A DNA stretch of 49,045 nucleotides from Verrucomicrobiales bacterium (GCA_020845805.1 JADLFD010000035.1:1-49045); one strand, 5' to 3'; shown: positions 12,001-24,237, numbered from the stretch's first letter. Numbers and translations are program-made. The notes: generated by a model from the letters alone, not told the origin.

Positions 12001-13442
12001 GCCAGTTCGTCGACGAGGTTGTCGGGCTGGTCCCAGGCGAGTCCGGTGCGTTCGTGGACGCGGATCTTTTCCGCGGCGAGCCATTCGACGCCGGAGGTGA
12101 AGCCGAAGCCGCCTCCGACGGAAGTGAGCGCGCACAATCGGTTGCGGAGGCGGGACCATTTACGTCCGCGGAGGGCGAGCCGTTGGTTGTCGTGGGTTTC
12201 GCTGAAGTGGATGTAGGTCCCCACGCGCCGGCTTTGTTCCAGCGCGTAATCCAGGTAGGACTGCACGTCGGCCGGGGTTTCGTTCTGGAACAGTTCGGAG
12301 TAGGCCCACTGCATGCCGCCGACGGTGAGCAACTGCTCGGTGGCCTCCCAGGAACCGCCGAGTCCTTCGAGCAGAAAGACCACGTCGGGGAATGCCTCGT
12401 GCACGCGCGCGGTGATGTACTGCCAAACGTGCACGGGGATCTTATAGCCCGCGTCGCATCGGAAGCCGTCGACGCCGCGACGGCACCAGGTGAGAAGGGC
12501 TTCGGCGATCAGGTTCCAGAGTGGGACATGGTCCTGATCGAGCTCGACCAAGTCCTCCCAGACCACGCCCCAGGCGCCGGGGCAGGCGAAGCGGCCGTCC
12601 GGCTCGCGGCGAAAGAACTCGGGGTGTTCCTCGAACAAGCGGGAGCCCCATCCGGTGTGATTGATGACGATGTCGAGGAAGAGGCGGGCCTCGCGGGCGT
12701 GGATCTCGCGGGCGAGTTCGCAGAACTGCTCGACGCCGGTGGTGCGTTGATCGAACTCGACGAGCGCCGGGTCGATGGCGGTGAGGTCGAGCGCGGCGTA
12801 GGGGCTGCCCATCGGACCGAAACGCGCGAACACCGTGGGCGTGGGGTTGATGGGTAGCAGCTGGATGATGCGACAGCCGAGGCGGTCGATGACGTGCGGC
12901 AGTTGGCGACGGAGGTCGCGCAACGTCCCGGACGGGGGAAGAACGGCGGTGCCGGTGGAACGCAGGAGTTCGGTGGTTGGGTGATCAGGTTCGGGATGGA
13001 CTTGGGCGAGGTGGCGCGTCGCGCCCATGAGCCGCGTGAACGCGCAGTAGACGGTGTTGGCGGAGCGCGTCCAGGCGGGATGGACGCTGACGCCGAAGTC
13101 GGCGCCGCCGGGCCAGTGTTGGAATCCCTCGGGATCGATGAGGTAGGGTTTCCCCGTGAAAAAGCCCACCTCGGCCAGGACGAGGGTGGTGCTCCAGCGG
13201 GCGCCGTCCCAGGCGAGCGGGATATCATGCCAGCAGGCGCCGAACGGCGCGATGCGCGAGGTGGCGGCCGCGATGATCTCGGCGCGGCGCGCGGCGCCAC
13301 GGCCGAGGTTGGTTCGGAGTCGTGCGCGCCAGCCGTGCTCAGGGGAAGCGGAAGGGCTGGCGTGGATCGTGCATTCGATGCGGTCACCGACATGGCGCAC
13401 GATGCGGGTGCCGGCTGCGGGGCTCGAGGTGATGGGGTCCAT
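9096..13442 (-). CDS. Bifunctional glycogen debranching enzyme-like fusion: GH13 catalytic domain + C-terminal amylo-alpha-1,6-glucosidase (GH133/GDE_C) domain
   Basis: 1448 aa from MDPITSS; GH13-like blocks DIVINHTG, GFRCDAGYK, FLLEGLGG, SETHDNQRL; GDE_C blocks YPWFLDWGRDTFIAARGLL, HGANASNRDTSDAPLWF, YHNGTAWCWLLPSLCEA. Confidence 0.85.
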   Translation of the reverse strand: MDPITSSPAAGTRIVRHVGDRIECTIHASPSASPEHGWRARLRTNLGRGAARRAEIIAAATSRIAPFGACWHDIPLAWDGARWSTTLVLAEVGFFTGKPYLIDPEGFQHWPGGADFGVSVHPAWTRSANTVYCAFTRLMGATRHLAQVHPEPDHPTTELLRSTGTAVLPPSGTLRDLRRQLPHVIDRLGCRIIQLLPINPTPTVFARFGPMGSPYAALDLTAIDPALVEFDQRTTGVEQFCELAREIHAREARLFLDIVINHTGWGSRLFEEHPEFFRREPDGRFACPGAWGVVWEDLVELDQDHVPLWNLIAEALLTWCRRGVDGFRCDAGYKIPVHVWQYITARVHEAFPDVVFLLEGLGGSWEATEQLLTVGGMQWAYSELFQNETPADVQSYLDYALEQSRRVGTYIHFSETHDNQRLALRGRKWSRLRNRLCALTSVGGGFGFTSGVEWLAAEKIRVHERTGLAWDQPDNLVDELAQLNRVLAQHPAFYQGAELTRLSPPASTVFALLRVSADRHARALVVVNTSLERSASITLPRSALGPREDWRHDLLDASLPELKWTAETCEVHLAPAEARCVATCGLAEAGDTFRRRSERRAWLIQAATALLPAETLREESESQAARLADAIATHPARMLSALSELARQLRSGSRPCLDLAELASRAAEGSAFPNVIHWTCSETTRVVAVPPGWWLLIEHPAPFRAVLDFGQAKPCLHLESIRGHAMWFACVPPRDEPAALRASLKLEPSGPSAAEPLPSPLLFLGTAPASETSADPRGVVLLTNGRGGMARLRADFGTVASKYDAALAANLHPTLPVDRHVLVKRVRAWLNADGFISALDRHNLAALTSASPARWTFIVNAGDGRTASIEVLAAMLPGRNTTALSFSRAPEDTPLDARLVLRVDLEDRSFHAETQRNPGSEHHFHRHLHPAPHGVGFAFTPAADRAVSVLASRGRYHPQPEWSERVGHPVEASRGQIGFGDAYSPGWFEISLAPGESVLLVLDGEPTPLPPDAPEVRSALQAKSADSADQSVRHPTWDDVESQLSAACQQFIVRRDTGATVIAGYPWFLDWGRDTFIAARGLLAGGWHTEVLGILDVFARFADQGTLPNSIHGANASNRDTSDAPLWFGVLVEEAAACLGRSILSLSPKGSSATLLETVRDLALGYLRGTPNGIRVDPVTALVWSPSHFTWMDTNYPAGTPRQGFPVEIQALWIRVLDFLAREGVDGAAWETLAQRARASVQQLFWIESLGWFADVLHAPAGDSAASALPDQALRPNALFLVSLGVITGPHARRLVEASIRYLLVPGALRSLAPLPVSPPLPIHAPDGRLLNDPHHPYWGRYEGDEDSRRKPAYHNGTAWCWLLPSLCEAMIVAWPDELSARTSALAILGSLGTLLNTGCLGHLPEVLDGDAPHESRGCDAQAWSATEALRLLRKLRDGHAPDPKSTR

Positions 13443-13520
13443 CTCTGACGCGGTTAGAAGACGCCGCTCCGAAGAGCGGTGCAAGCCGCTCGTGATGAAG
13501 AGTTGGCGGGGAAACAAGAA

Positions 13521-13547
13521 AGGGCGCCCGGGATGGCCGGGCGCCCT
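13521..13547 (-). terminator. Intrinsic terminator downstream of rpoC
   Basis: 11-bp perfect stem AGGGCGCCCGG/CCGGGCGCCCT, 5-nt loop, followed on minus strand by TTCTTGTTTC. Confidence 0.8.
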
Positions 13548-13573
13548 GTGAAGGCCGAGATAGGAAGGGACGA

Positions 13574-16500
13574 TTAGCCGACCAGCGGTTCCTCGTCGGG
13601 GACGAGTTCCATCGGCGGTTCCTCTTCGTTGCTCACATCGACCAGCGCCTTGACCTTGATGTTGCGGTGGTCGGTGAAGCCGGTGCCGGCGGGGATGATG
13701 TGACCCATGATCACGTTCTCCTTGAAGCCGCGGAGGTAATCGTACTTGCCCATGGTCGCGGCATCGGTGAGGACGCGCGTGGTGTCCTGGAAGGAGGCGG
13801 CGCTGAGGAACGACTCCGTCTCGAGCGACGCCTTGGTGACGCCGAGCAGGACGGGTACGGCTTCGGCCGGCTTGCCACCCATCTTCTCCACCCGGTTGTT
13901 CTCGTCCTCGAAGGTGATCTTGTCGATCTGCTCCCCCCAGAGGAACGTGGTGTCGCCGGGTTCCGTGATGCGCACCTTCTTCAGCATCTGGCGGATGATG
14001 ATTTCGATGTGCTTGTCGTTAATGGTGACACCCTGGAGGCGGTAAACCTCCTGAATTTCGTTCACCAAGTGCTCTTGGAGCGCCTGCGGCCCGAGAACGT
14101 CGAGAATCTCGTGCGGGACGATCGGGCCTTCGGTGAGCTGCTGACCCTTCTTCACGAAGTCGCCCTTGAACACGATGACGTGCTTGCCGATGGGGATGAG
14201 GTGTTCCTCCTCCTGGCTCGAGTTGGCGTCGCGCACCACGATGCAGCGTTTGCCACGCACGCTCGGGCCGAAATCGACGATACCGTCGATGCGGGAGATC
14301 TCCGCCGCGTCCTTGGGACGTCGCGCTTCGAAGAGCTCCGCCACGCGCGGGAGACCGCCGGTGATGTCCTTGGTCTTGGAGGTCTTGCGGGGCGTCTTGG
14401 CGAGCAGGGCGCCGGCGGCGAGCCGGGTGCCCTCCTCCACGACGATGTGCGCGCCCGAGGGAATCGGGTAGCTCGCGAGCGGCTCGTCACGATCGTCGGC
14501 GATGATGATCTGCGGGTGCAGGTCCTCCTTGTGATCGATGATCACCACGGCCTCCTGGCCGGTGGTCTCGTCGAACTCGTACTTCATCGTGACGCCCTCG
14601 ATGATGTCGTGGAAGCGGATGTGACCCGCCTTTTCCGAGATGATCGGGACGTTGTACGGATCCCATTGCACGAACATCTGGCCTTCCACCTTCTGCTTGG
14701 CGGCGGTGGTGTGGGCTCCCTTGACCTTGCCGGTGTCCGGGACGGAGATGATCGAGCCGATCGGAACCGGGTAGGTTTCGAGCTCCCGGTTGTTCTCGTC
14801 CATGATGCTGACGGAACCGGTCTTGTTGAGGACGATGTTGCTGCCGTCGTCGAGGGTGACGAAGCGGATATCGTTATAGCGCAGGCTGCCGTCGTGCTTG
14901 GCGCGGATCTGCGGTTGCTTGAACGCACCGGTGGCGGCGCCACCGATATGGAACGTGCGCATCGTCAGCTGCGTGCCGGGTTCGCCGATGGACTGCGCGG
15001 CGATGATGCCGACGGCCTCGCCCATTTCGACCAGGCGGCCGGTGCCGAGGTTGCGGCCGTAGCACTTCTTGCAGATGCCCTGCTTGGTTTCGCAGGTGAG
15101 CACGGACCGGATCTTCAGGCGCTCGAGTCCGAGGCGCGAGATGCGGGCGGCGCGTTCCTCGTCGATGAGGTCGCCGGCGGGAACGATCGGAGTGCGCGGG
15201 TCGTTGGGATCGATGATGTCTTCGGCCGCGTAGCGTCCGAGGGCGCGATCGGCGACCTTCACGACCTCTTCCTCACCCTCGAAGATCGAGTGGACGAAGA
15301 TGCCGTTGGTGGTGGCGCAATCCTCGTAGCGGATGATCACGTCCTGGGCCACATCGACCAGCTTGCGCGTCATGTAACCGGAGTCGGCCGTCTTGAGCGC
15401 GGTATCGGCGAGACCCTTGCGGGCGCCGTGTGTGGAGATGAAGTACTCGAGCACCGTGAGACCTTCACGGAAGTTCGAGAGAATCGGCTTCTCGATGATG
15501 TCACCGGAGGGCTTGGCCATGAGGCCGCGGACGCCGGCCAGCTGGCGGACCTGCGCCTTGTTACCACGCGCGCCGGAGTCGACCATCAGGAACACCGGGT
15601 TGTACTCCCGCTTTCCTTGGTTCTGTTCCAGCGTGCGGAGCATGACCGACGCGATCTGGTCGGTGCAATGCGTCCAGATATCGACGATCTTGTTGTAGCG
15701 TTCGCCCGGGGTGATGACGCCCTTGCGGTACTGCTTCTCGACGTCAGCGATCTGCTTCTGCGCCACCTCGATCTCGTGGGTTTTCTCCCGCGGGATGATC
15801 ATGTCATCGATGCCGATGGAACAACCCGACCGCGACGCTTCGCGGAAGCCGAGTTCCTTCAGCTTGTCGAGGACCTGGACGGTGCGTTCGTGTCCGCAGA
15901 CCTTGTAGCAGTTCCAGATCAGGTCACCGATCTCGCTCTTCTTGATCGGCTTGTTGGGGAAGCCGAGCTCCTTGGGCCAGATTTCTGAGAAGATCACGCG
16001 ACCGACCGTGGTCTCGATCATCTTCTTGGAAGGGTCGCCGTACGGAGGCTTCGGGGAGGTGACCGGGTCCCAGCGCGGATTGTAATCGGGGTTGGCGATG
16101 TGGATCCGATCGTGGGTCTTGAGGTCGCCCTCCATGTGGGCGAAGACCACCTCGTCCTTGGTGCCGAAGAGGCAGTAGCGGTCGCCGTCCTTGCGGGCCT
16201 GGCGCGGTTCCGCGGTGAGGTAGTAACAACCCAGGGTGATGTCCTGGGTGGGCGTCATGATCGGCTTGCCGCTGGACGGGCTGAAGATGTTCAGCGACGC
16301 CATCATGAGCAGGCGCGCTTCCATCTGGGCCTCCACCGAGAGCGGGACGTGCACGGCCATCTGGTCCCCGTCGAAGTCCGCGTTGTAGGCGGTGCAGACG
16401 AGGGGATGGATGCGGATCGCTTCGCCCTCGATCAGCATGGGCTCGAAGGCCTGGATGGAGAGACGGTGCAGGGTGGGGGCGCGGTTGAGGAGCACCGGGT

Positions 16501-17770
16501 GGCCCTTCGTGACTTCCTCGAGGATGTCCCACACCTCGGGCACCTGGCGTTCGATCATCTTCTTGGCCGAGCGCACGGTGTGGACGAGTCCACGCTCCTT
16601 GAGCTTGCGGATGATGAACGGCTCGAACAGGACGAGTGCCATCTTCTTGGGAAGACCGCACTGGTTGAGCTTGAGCTCGGGGCCGATGACGATGACGGAG
16701 CGGCCGGAGTAGTCGACGCGTTTGCCGAGCAGGTTCTGCCGGAAGCGACCCGACTTGCCCTTGAGCATGTCGGAGAGCGACTTGAGCGCACGATTGCCGG
16801 CTCCGGTGACGGGGCGTCCGTGACGACCGTTGTCGAACAGGGCGTCCACCGCCTCCTGCAGCATGCGCTTTTCGTTGCGGATGATGACCTCGGGCGTTTT
16901 GAGCTGGAGGAGGTTCTTCAACCGGTTGTTCCGGTTGATCACCCGACGATACAGATCGTTCAGGTCGGAGGTGGCGAAGCGTCCGCCCTCGAGTGGCACC
17001 AGGGGCCGGAGATCCGGGGGGATGACTGGCAGCACCGTCAGGATCATCCATTCCGGGCGCGACTTGGAGGAGAGAAAGCCCTGAAAGAGCTTGATGCGCT
17101 TGGCGAGCTTCTTGCGGGTCTGTTTGCTCTTGGTCTCCACCATTTGCTGTTGGAGGACCTCGACCTGCGGGGCGAGCTCGATCTTGGCGAGGGCGTCACG
17201 GACGGCTTCCGCGCCCATCTTGGCCACGAAGGCATCGACTCCGTAGGTGGCGCGTGCGTCGCGGAACTCCAGTTCGCTGAGGAGTTGGTGTTGCTTAAGC
17301 GGAGTGTTGCCGGGATCGATGACGAGGTAGTCCTCGTAATAGATCACGCGCTCGAGGTTGCGCGCCGTCATGTCCAGCACCAGACCGATGCGGGACGGCA
17401 TGCACTTGAAGAACCAGATGTGCGAAACTGGCACCGCCAGCTCGATATGGCCCATGCGCTCGCGGCGCACGCGGCTGAGTGTCACCTCGACACCGCAGCG
17501 ATCGCAGACCACGCCACGGTGCTTGATGCGCTTGTATTTGCCGCAAGAGCATTCCCAGTCCTTCACGGGACCGAAGATGCGCTCGCAGAACAGACCGCCC
17601 TTCTCGGGCTTGAAGGTGCGGTAGTTGATGGTCTCCGGGTTCTTGACCTCACCCTTGGACCAGGTGCGGATGGTCTCGGGGGAGGCCACCGAGATGGCCA
17701 CGTGGTCCACCTGGTTGACCTTGTCGAGACCAAGAAGTTCGCGGGCGGTTTCCTTTGCAGTCGTAAGCAT
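13574..17770 (-). CDS. rpoC: DNA-directed RNA polymerase subunit beta'
   Basis: 1398 aa; CSCGKYKR...CDRCGVEV zinc site, [17 protein letters not shown] catalytic loop. Confidence 0.99.
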   Translation of the reverse strand: MLTTAKETARELLGLDKVNQVDHVAISVASPETIRTWSKGEVKNPETINYRTFKPEKGGLFCERIFGPVKDWECSCGKYKRIKHRGVVCDRCGVEVTLSRVRRERMGHIELAVPVSHIWFFKCMPSRIGLVLDMTARNLERVIYYEDYLVIDPGNTPLKQHQLLSELEFRDARATYGVDAFVAKMGAEAVRDALAKIELAPQVEVLQQQMVETKSKQTRKKLAKRIKLFQGFLSSKSRPEWMILTVLPVIPPDLRPLVPLEGGRFATSDLNDLYRRVINRNNRLKNLLQLKTPEVIIRNEKRMLQEAVDALFDNGRHGRPVTGAGNRALKSLSDMLKGKSGRFRQNLLGKRVDYSGRSVIVIGPELKLNQCGLPKKMALVLFEPFIIRKLKERGLVHTVRSAKKMIERQVPEVWDILEEVTKGHPVLLNRAPTLHRLSIQAFEPMLIEGEAIRIHPLVCTAYNADFDGDQMAVHVPLSVEAQMEARLLMMASLNIFSPSSGKPIMTPTQDITLGCYYLTAEPRQARKDGDRYCLFGTKDEVVFAHMEGDLKTHDRIHIANPDYNPRWDPVTSPKPPYGDPSKKMIETTVGRVIFSEIWPKELGFPNKPIKKSEIGDLIWNCYKVCGHERTVQVLDKLKELGFREASRSGCSIGIDDMIIPREKTHEIEVAQKQIADVEKQYRKGVITPGERYNKIVDIWTHCTDQIASVMLRTLEQNQGKREYNPVFLMVDSGARGNKAQVRQLAGVRGLMAKPSGDIIEKPILSNFREGLTVLEYFISTHGARKGLADTALKTADSGYMTRKLVDVAQDVIIRYEDCATTNGIFVHSIFEGEEEVVKVADRALGRYAAEDIIDPNDPRTPIVPAGDLIDEERAARISRLGLERLKIRSVLTCETKQGICKKCYGRNLGTGRLVEMGEAVGIIAAQSIGEPGTQLTMRTFHIGGAATGAFKQPQIRAKHDGSLRYNDIRFVTLDDGSNIVLNKTGSVSIMDENNRELETYPVPIGSIISVPDTGKVKGAHTTAAKQKVEGQMFVQWDPYNVPIISEKAGHIRFHDIIEGVTMKYEFDETTGQEAVVIIDHKEDLHPQIIIADDRDEPLASYPIPSGAHIVVEEGTRLAAGALLAKTPRKTSKTKDITGGLPRVAELFEARRPKDAAEISRIDGIVDFGPSVRGKRCIVVRDANSSQEEEHLIPIGKHVIVFKGDFVKKGQQLTEGPIVPHEILDVLGPQALQEHLVNEIQEVYRLQGVTINDKHIEIIIRQMLKKVRITEPGDTTFLWGEQIDKITFEDENNRVEKMGGKPAEAVPVLLGVTKASLETESFLSAASFQDTTRVLTDAATMGKYDYLRGFKENVIMGHIIPAGTGFTDHRNIKVKALVDVSNEEEPPMELVPDEEPLVG

Positions 17771-17806
17771 AGGTGCGCGGGGAAGTAGGATCGTCGTCAG
17801 TGCGGG

Positions 17807-20800
17807 TTAGGAGGCGAGGCCGGCCAGCGCGATGGGCGCGGGTTGGCCGGGTTGATCGACCGGTCCGGTGTAGCCCACGCGGACGTCGAGTCCGAGCGAC
17901 TGCATTTCCTTGACCAGCACGTTGAAGGATTCCGGAACACCCGCCTCGAGGGCGTTGTCCCCCTTGACGATGCTCTCGTAGATCCTCGTACGGCCCTGGA
18001 CATCGTCCGATTTGACCGTGAGGAGCTCCTGGAGCGTGTATGCGGCGCCGTAGGCCTCCATGGCCCACACTTCCATTTCGCCGAACCGCTGACCGCCGTA
18101 CTGCGCCTTGCCGCCCAGCGGTTGCTGGGTGACGAGGGAGTAGGGGCCCACGGCGCGGGCGTGGATCTTGTCGGCCACGAGATGGCCGAGCTTCATCATG
18201 TAGATGTAGCCGACGACCACTTCCTGGTCGTAAGCCTCACCCGTGCGTCCGTCATAAAGGATGCTCTTGCCCGCCTCTGAGACGAGGGAGTTGCCCTGTT
18301 CCGTCTTGAGCTTGCTGGAGGCGCGCTTGAGGTGTTCGCGGATCTCGAACTCCTTGATGCCGTCGAACACCGGCGTGGCGAAGCGCATGCCGAGGATGCG
18401 CGCCGCCCAGCCCAAGTGGGTTTCCAGCAGCTGCCCGACGTTCATGCGCGAAGGCACGCCCAGCGGGTTCAGCACGATATCGACCGGGGTTCCGTCGGCC
18501 AGGAACGGCATGTCCTCCTCGGGAACGATCTTGGCGACGACACCCTTGTTACCGTGGCGTCCGGCCATTTTGTCCCCGACGGACAGCTTGCGCTTGGAGG
18601 CGATGTAGACCTTGACCTGCTTGATGATGCCGGGATCGACGTCATCTCCGGATTCGATGCGCTCCATCTCCTCGTCGTGCTGCATCTGGAGATCATCGAA
18701 CTTCTTCTTAAACTGCCCGATGATCTCGTTGATCTTGTTCCGGATCGGGGAGGGGTCGATCTCGATGCGGTCATAGACCTGAGCCAGCTTGCGCAGCAGG
18801 GTCTTGGTGATCTTGCGATTGGCGGGGATGATGATCTCGCCGGTCTCGCTGTTCACGACATCGAGCGGGATCTTCTCGCCGAGCAGGATGTTGGAGAGGG
18901 CCTCGGTGAGCTGCTCGCGCAGTTCCTCGGTCTTCGACTTGTGATCGTCCTGGACCTGCTTGGCCTGTTTCCGGTTGTCGCCATCGACGGTGCGGGCGGC
19001 GACGGTGGAGGCGACGGTCTTCTCGCTGTCCTTCTTCGAGGAGACCTTGACGTCCATGACGATGCCGTAGGTGCCGGAGGGAACCTTCAGGGAGGTGTCC
19101 TTCACGTCGGCGGCCTTCTCACCGAAGATCGCGCGCAGCAGCCGTTCCTCGGGGGCGAGTTCGGTCTCGGACTTGGGGGTGATCTTGCCGACGAGGATGT
19201 CGCCGGGTTTGACCTCAGCGCCGACGCGGATGACGCCGTCGGGTCCGAGGTTCTTCAACGCTTCCTCGCCCAGGTTGGGGATGTCGCGCGTGATTTCCTC
19301 GGGTCCGAGCTTGGTGTCTCGGGCGCCGACCTCGAACTCGTCGATGTGGATGCTCGTGAAGATGTCCTCCTTCACGATGCGTTCGCTGATGAGGATGGCA
19401 TCCTCGAAGTTGTAGCCGTTCCACGGCATGAACGCCACGAGCACGTTGCGACCCAAGGCCAGCTCCCCGTTCTCGGTGCAGGGGCCGTCGGCGATGACCT
19501 GGCCCTTCTTCACGGCGTCGCCCTTGGCGACGAGGGTTTTCTGGTTGATGCAGGTGGCGGCGTTCGAGCGCATGAACTTGCGCACGCTGTAGACGAACAC
19601 GCCGTTGCCCGGGTCGTTTTTGATCTTCTTCTTCGTCTCGGGGAGCTTGCCGTCCGAAGTGATGATGACCTGGCTGCCGGTGACGGAGGCGACCTTGCCG
19701 GTTTCCTCGGCGACGAGAACGGCGCGCGAGTCGCGGGCCACGCGTTCCTCGAGCCCGGTGGCGACGAAGGGCGCTTCGGTGACGAGGAGGGGCACGGCCT
19801 GGCGCTGCATGTTCGAACCCATCAGCGCGCGGTTCGCGTCGTCATGCTCCAGGAACGGAATGAGCGAGGCGGCCACCGAGACGAGCTGCTTCGGCGACAC
19901 GTCCATGTAGTCGATCGCCTTGGGTTCGGCGTCGATGAAATCCCCCTTGCGGCGGCAGGTGACGCGTTCGGTGAGGAAGTTGCCCTTCTCATCGATGGTG
20001 GCGTTGGCCTGGGCGATGACGTAGTTCTCGTCGCGATCCGCGGTGAGATACTCCATCAGGGTGGTCACCTTGCCGTGTTCCACCTTGCGGTAGGGCGTTT
20101 CGATGAACCCGAAGTCATTGATGCGCGCGAAGGTCGCGAGGGATGCGATGAGGCCGATGTTCGGGCCTTCCGGCGTTTCCACAGGGCAGATGCGGCCGTA
20201 GTGGGACGGATGGACGTCGCGGACCTCGAAGCCGGCGCGGTCGCGGGACAGACCCCCGGGCCCGAGCGCGGACAGGCGGCGCTTGTGCGTGAGCTCGGCC
20301 AGGGGGTTGATCTGGTCCATGAACTGGCTGAGCTGGGACCGTCCGAAGAAGTCGCGGATCACCGCCGACAGCGCCTTCGGATTGATCAGCTTCTGCGGCG
20401 TCATGGTGTCCATGCTCTGATCGAACAGAGTCATGCGTTCCTTCACCAGCCGTTCGGTGCGCGCCAGGCCGACGCGGCATTGGTTGGCGAGCAATTCCCC
20501 CACTGTTCGGACGCGGCGGCTGCCCAAGTGATCGATGTCGTCGAGGCTGCCTTCTCCCTTCTTGAGCATGAGCAGGTAGCGCGTGGCCGCGATCAGGTCC
20601 TGCTTGGTGAGGATGCGGGAGTCCTGCTTGTCGGGGAGTCCGAGTTTCTGATTGATCTTGTACCGGCCGACGCGGCCCAGGTCATAGCGCTTCGGATCGA
20701 AGAAAAGGCGCTTGATGAGGGCCCGTGCGTTGGCGGCGGTCGGCGGATCACCGGGACGGAGGCGGCGGTAGATGTCCTTGAGGGCTTCATCCTCGTTCCG

Positions 20801-21721
20801 CGTGGGATCCTTCTTGAGGCATTTGATGACGATGCCGTCATCCACCGTCGTGTCGACCACCTTGATCCGGTTGACGCCCAGCTCGGCGATCTGCTTGACC
20901 ACTACTTTGGAGAGGGGCTCGAAGGCCCGCGCCACCACGATCCCCTTGTCGAGGTCCATGGCATCCTCGATGAGGACCTTGTTCTGGATGTCATCCAGGG
21001 CTTCGGCCTGTTTCACCGAGAGCTCTTCGATGTCGTAGAAGAGGCGCAGGACCTCGTGGTCCGTACCGCGGATCTTCTCGTCGCCCTTCTCCTTGTCGTC
21101 GAGAAAGGCGAGGGCGCGGAAGAAAGTGGTGACCAGGAACTTCCGGCGGCGTTTCTTACGATCCAGGTAGACGTAGAGGAGGTCGCTGGTGTCGAACTGG
21201 GCCTCGTACCAGGAGCCGCGGTCGGGGATGATGCGGAAGCCGTGGAGCATCTTCCCGTTGGCATGCTGGGTGGCTTCGAAGGCGAGACCGGGGGAACGGT
21301 GGAGCTGGCTGACGATGACGCGTTCGGCGCCGTTAATGACGAAGGTTCCCTGAGGGGTCATCAGGGGCAGTTCGCCCATGAACACCTTCTCCTCCTTGAT
21401 GCCGGCTTCCTCCTCGAGGTGGAAGGTGACGTGGAGGGGGGCGCCGAAGGTGAGTCCTTCCCGGATGCAATCCAGCCAGTCGATCTTGGGATCGCCGATT
21501 TCGTAGGAATGGAACTTGAGCACGACTTTGCCGTCGTAACTCTCAATCGGGAACACCTCGGTGAACACGGCCTGGAGGCCGGTGTTCTTCCTGCGGGAAG
21601 GCGCGACGTCGCGCTGGAGAAATTCTTCGTAGGAATTAACCTGAAGCTCGATCAGGTTGGGTGGGGCGATGACCTCGCGGATCTTGCCGAAGTTGGTCCG
21701 TTCCGTCGCGCGGTGTGCCAT
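17807..21721 (-). CDS. rpoB: DNA-directed RNA polymerase subunit beta
   Basis: [63 protein letters not shown]; start chosen at [13 protein letters not shown]. Confidence 0.99.
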   Translation of the reverse strand: MAHRATERTNFGKIREVIAPPNLIELQVNSYEEFLQRDVAPSRRKNTGLQAVFTEVFPIESYDGKVVLKFHSYEIGDPKIDWLDCIREGLTFGAPLHVTFHLEEEAGIKEEKVFMGELPLMTPQGTFVINGAERVIVSQLHRSPGLAFEATQHANGKMLHGFRIIPDRGSWYEAQFDTSDLLYVYLDRKKRRRKFLVTTFFRALAFLDDKEKGDEKIRGTDHEVLRLFYDIEELSVKQAEALDDIQNKVLIEDAMDLDKGIVVARAFEPLSKVVVKQIAELGVNRIKVVDTTVDDGIVIKCLKKDPTRNEDEALKDIYRRLRPGDPPTAANARALIKRLFFDPKRYDLGRVGRYKINQKLGLPDKQDSRILTKQDLIAATRYLLMLKKGEGSLDDIDHLGSRRVRTVGELLANQCRVGLARTERLVKERMTLFDQSMDTMTPQKLINPKALSAVIRDFFGRSQLSQFMDQINPLAELTHKRRLSALGPGGLSRDRAGFEVRDVHPSHYGRICPVETPEGPNIGLIASLATFARINDFGFIETPYRKVEHGKVTTLMEYLTADRDENYVIAQANATIDEKGNFLTERVTCRRKGDFIDAEPKAIDYMDVSPKQLVSVAASLIPFLEHDDANRALMGSNMQRQAVPLLVTEAPFVATGLEERVARDSRAVLVAEETGKVASVTGSQVIITSDGKLPETKKKIKNDPGNGVFVYSVRKFMRSNAATCINQKTLVAKGDAVKKGQVIADGPCTENGELALGRNVLVAFMPWNGYNFEDAILISERIVKEDIFTSIHIDEFEVGARDTKLGPEEITRDIPNLGEEALKNLGPDGVIRVGAEVKPGDILVGKITPKSETELAPEERLLRAIFGEKAADVKDTSLKVPSGTYGIVMDVKVSSKKDSEKTVASTVAARTVDGDNRKQAKQVQDDHKSKTEELREQLTEALSNILLGEKIPLDVVNSETGEIIIPANRKITKTLLRKLAQVYDRIEIDPSPIRNKINEIIGQFKKKFDDLQMQHDEEMERIESGDDVDPGIIKQVKVYIASKRKLSVGDKMAGRHGNKGVVAKIVPEEDMPFLADGTPVDIVLNPLGVPSRMNVGQLLETHLGWAARILGMRFATPVFDGIKEFEIREHLKRASSKLKTEQGNSLVSEAGKSILYDGRTGEAYDQEVVVGYIYMMKLGHLVADKIHARAVGPYSLVTQQPLGGKAQYGGQRFGEMEVWAMEAYGAAYTLQELLTVKSDDVQGRTRIYESIVKGDNALEAGVPESFNVLVKEMQSLGLDVRVGYTGPVDQPGQPAPIALAGLAS

Positions 21722-21914
21722 GGTGATGGGGGCTAGGGGCTGGGGCATTTGCCGGCCGAACACGTACATCGTCCCGAGCGGAGAACAAAAAAGCAGGAGC
21801 CCGGCCGGCGCCGGCTGCCCGCTTTGCTAGTTTTGGCCCTGTGTGTCCCTCCGCCCGGGACGGCAATCGGACACAATCAGGGATGGTTTTTGCCTGGACG
21901 AACAGGAATCGAGA

Positions 21915-21944
21915 CGCGGGGACGGCCAGGCAACCGTCCCCGCG
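21915..21944 (-). terminator. Hairpin in rplL-rpoB intergenic region (candidate attenuator or processing site)
   Basis: 11-bp stem CGCGGGGACGG/CCGTCCCCGCG, 8-nt loop, only weak T-richness after it. Confidence 0.5.
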
Positions 21945-21957
21945 CGTGATAGGGATA

Positions 21958-22347
21958 CTACTTGATCTCGACCTTCGCGCCAGCCTCCTCGAGCTTCTTC
22001 TTGGCGGCGTCGGAATCGGCCTTGTTGGCGCCTTCCAGGACCGGCTTCGGAGCCTCTTCGACCAATTTCTTGGCCTCGGCAAGACCCAGACCCGTCTTGA
22101 TTTCGCGCACGACCTTGATGGCCGCGATCTTCTTGTCCGCCGGAACGGAAACGAGGATCACGTCGAACTCGGTCTTGGCTTCGGCGGCCGGAGCAGCGGC
22201 ACCACCTGCGGCCGGGGCAGCGGCGGCGACGGCGACGGGAGCAGCGGCGGAAACGCCCCAGTCGGATTCGAGTTTCTTCACGAGCTCGGCCACTTCGATG
22301 ACCGTGAGCTTGCCCAGTTGTTCTGCGATTGCGTTGATGTCAGCCAT
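21958..22347 (-). CDS. rplL: 50S ribosomal protein L7/L12
   Basis: 129 aa; Ala-rich hinge and [44 protein letters not shown]. Confidence 0.99.
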   Translation of the reverse strand: MADINAIAEQLGKLTVIEVAELVKKLESDWGVSAAAPVAVAAAAPAAGGAAAPAAEAKTEFDVILVSVPADKKIAAIKVVREIKTGLGLAEAKKLVEEAPKPVLEGANKADSDAAKKKLEEAGAKVEIK

Positions 22348-22483
22348 GGTACTTTCAGTCTCGTCGTCGCCCGCAGCCGCGGGTGAATTGTTCGAAAGAG
22401 CCCTTCCGTCGACGATTTACTCTTAGGGTTTTGGTTGTCCCCGCAGACCTTGGGAGGAACGCGGGAAAGGGGGTGAGGTTGGT

Positions 22484-22996
22484 TCAGGCTTCCTTGGAAG
22501 CTTTCGCGTTGAGGACGCGGGCGAGGCTGGAGGCGGGCTCGTTGAGCACGCGGACGAGCTTGCCCGAGGGCGCCTGGAGGACACCCAGGAGGGTGGCGCG
22601 CAGGACTTCGAGCGGGGGCAGGTCGGCCAACGCGGACAGGGAGGCCGCGTCCAGACGCTGGTTGTCCAGAAACCCGAAGCGCACCTTGGGGCGTTCGAAT
22701 TCGGCGGAGAAGGTCTTGAGCACCTTGGCGACGGCGGAGACATCCTTGGCTCCGGTGACCACGGCGGTCTGTCCGGCCAGGGCGGCTCCGAGGTCGGCCA
22801 CGCCGGCTTCACCGGCGGCGATCTTGAAGATCGTGTTCTTGACCACGTGGATCTCGGCGCCGGACTTCCGGAGCCGCTTTCGCAGCTCATTGAAGTGCTG
22901 GACCTTGAGACCCGTATAGTCGGTGACGATGAAGAACGGGGACTGATTGAGGCGGCCGAGGTACTCGGCGCTGATGAATTTCTTCTCTGGGCGCAT
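22484..22996 (-). CDS. rplJ: 50S ribosomal protein L10
   Basis: 170 aa; L10 motifs (TDYTGLKVQHFNELRKRLRKSGAEIHVVKNTIFKIA), position in operon. Confidence 0.95.
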   Translation of the reverse strand: MRPEKKFISAEYLGRLNQSPFFIVTDYTGLKVQHFNELRKRLRKSGAEIHVVKNTIFKIAAGEAGVADLGAALAGQTAVVTGAKDVSAVAKVLKTFSAEFERPKVRFGFLDNQRLDAASLSALADLPPLEVLRATLLGVLQAPSGKLVRVLNEPASSLARVLNAKASKEA

Positions 22997-23016
22997 GGCG
23001 GTGGGGAGAAAAAGGG

Positions 23017-23709
<693 letters not shown>

Positions 23710-23799
23710 GTGACTTGCGGTTCAAGCGGACCGTGAGGTCCTCCCGCGGTTTAGGTTGTCGGACGGGGGTAAGCTGGGATTGGTACCGGTGGGAATCAA

Positions 23800-24225
23800 T
23801 CAATCGATGACATCGATACCCATGCTGCGCGCGGTGCCGGCGATGACGCGAACGGCGGCGTCTTCGGAGGCCGCGTTGATGTCATCTTTCTTGGTCTTGA
23901 TGATTTCGAGGATCTGCTTGCGCGTCACCTTGCCGACTTTGTCCTTGTTGGGGACCTTGGAGCCGGAGGCGATGCCGGCGGCCTTCTTCAGGAGGGCGGA
24001 AGCGGGCGGGGACTTGGTGATGAACGTGAACGACTTGTCCTGATAGACCGTGATCACGACCGGCACGATCATTCCGCCGGTGTCCTTGGTGCGGGCATTA
24101 AATTCCTTGCAGAATCCCATGATGTTGACGCCGTGCTGACCGAGCGCGGGACCAACGGGGGGGGCAGGGTTGGCCTGGCCACCAGGGATCTGAAGCTTGA
24201 TTTGGGCGGTAACCTTCTTAGCCAT
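23800..24225 (-). CDS. rplK: 50S ribosomal protein L11
   Basis: 141 aa; [37 protein letters not shown]. Confidence 0.99.
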   Translation of the reverse strand: MAKKVTAQIKLQIPGGQANPAPPVGPALGQHGVNIMGFCKEFNARTKDTGGMIVPVVITVYQDKSFTFITKSPPASALLKKAAGIASGSKVPNKDKVGKVTRKQILEIIKTKKDDINAASEDAAVRVIAGTARSMGIDVID

Positions 24226-24237
24226 GAGAGTAACGGA

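Noticed and set aside
13667-17788. 773-aa and 562-aa plus-strand ORFs opposite rpoC
   Set aside because: Antisense shadows of rpoC
18332-21736. 1134-aa plus-strand ORF opposite rpoB
   Set aside because: Antisense shadow of rpoB in GC-rich DNA
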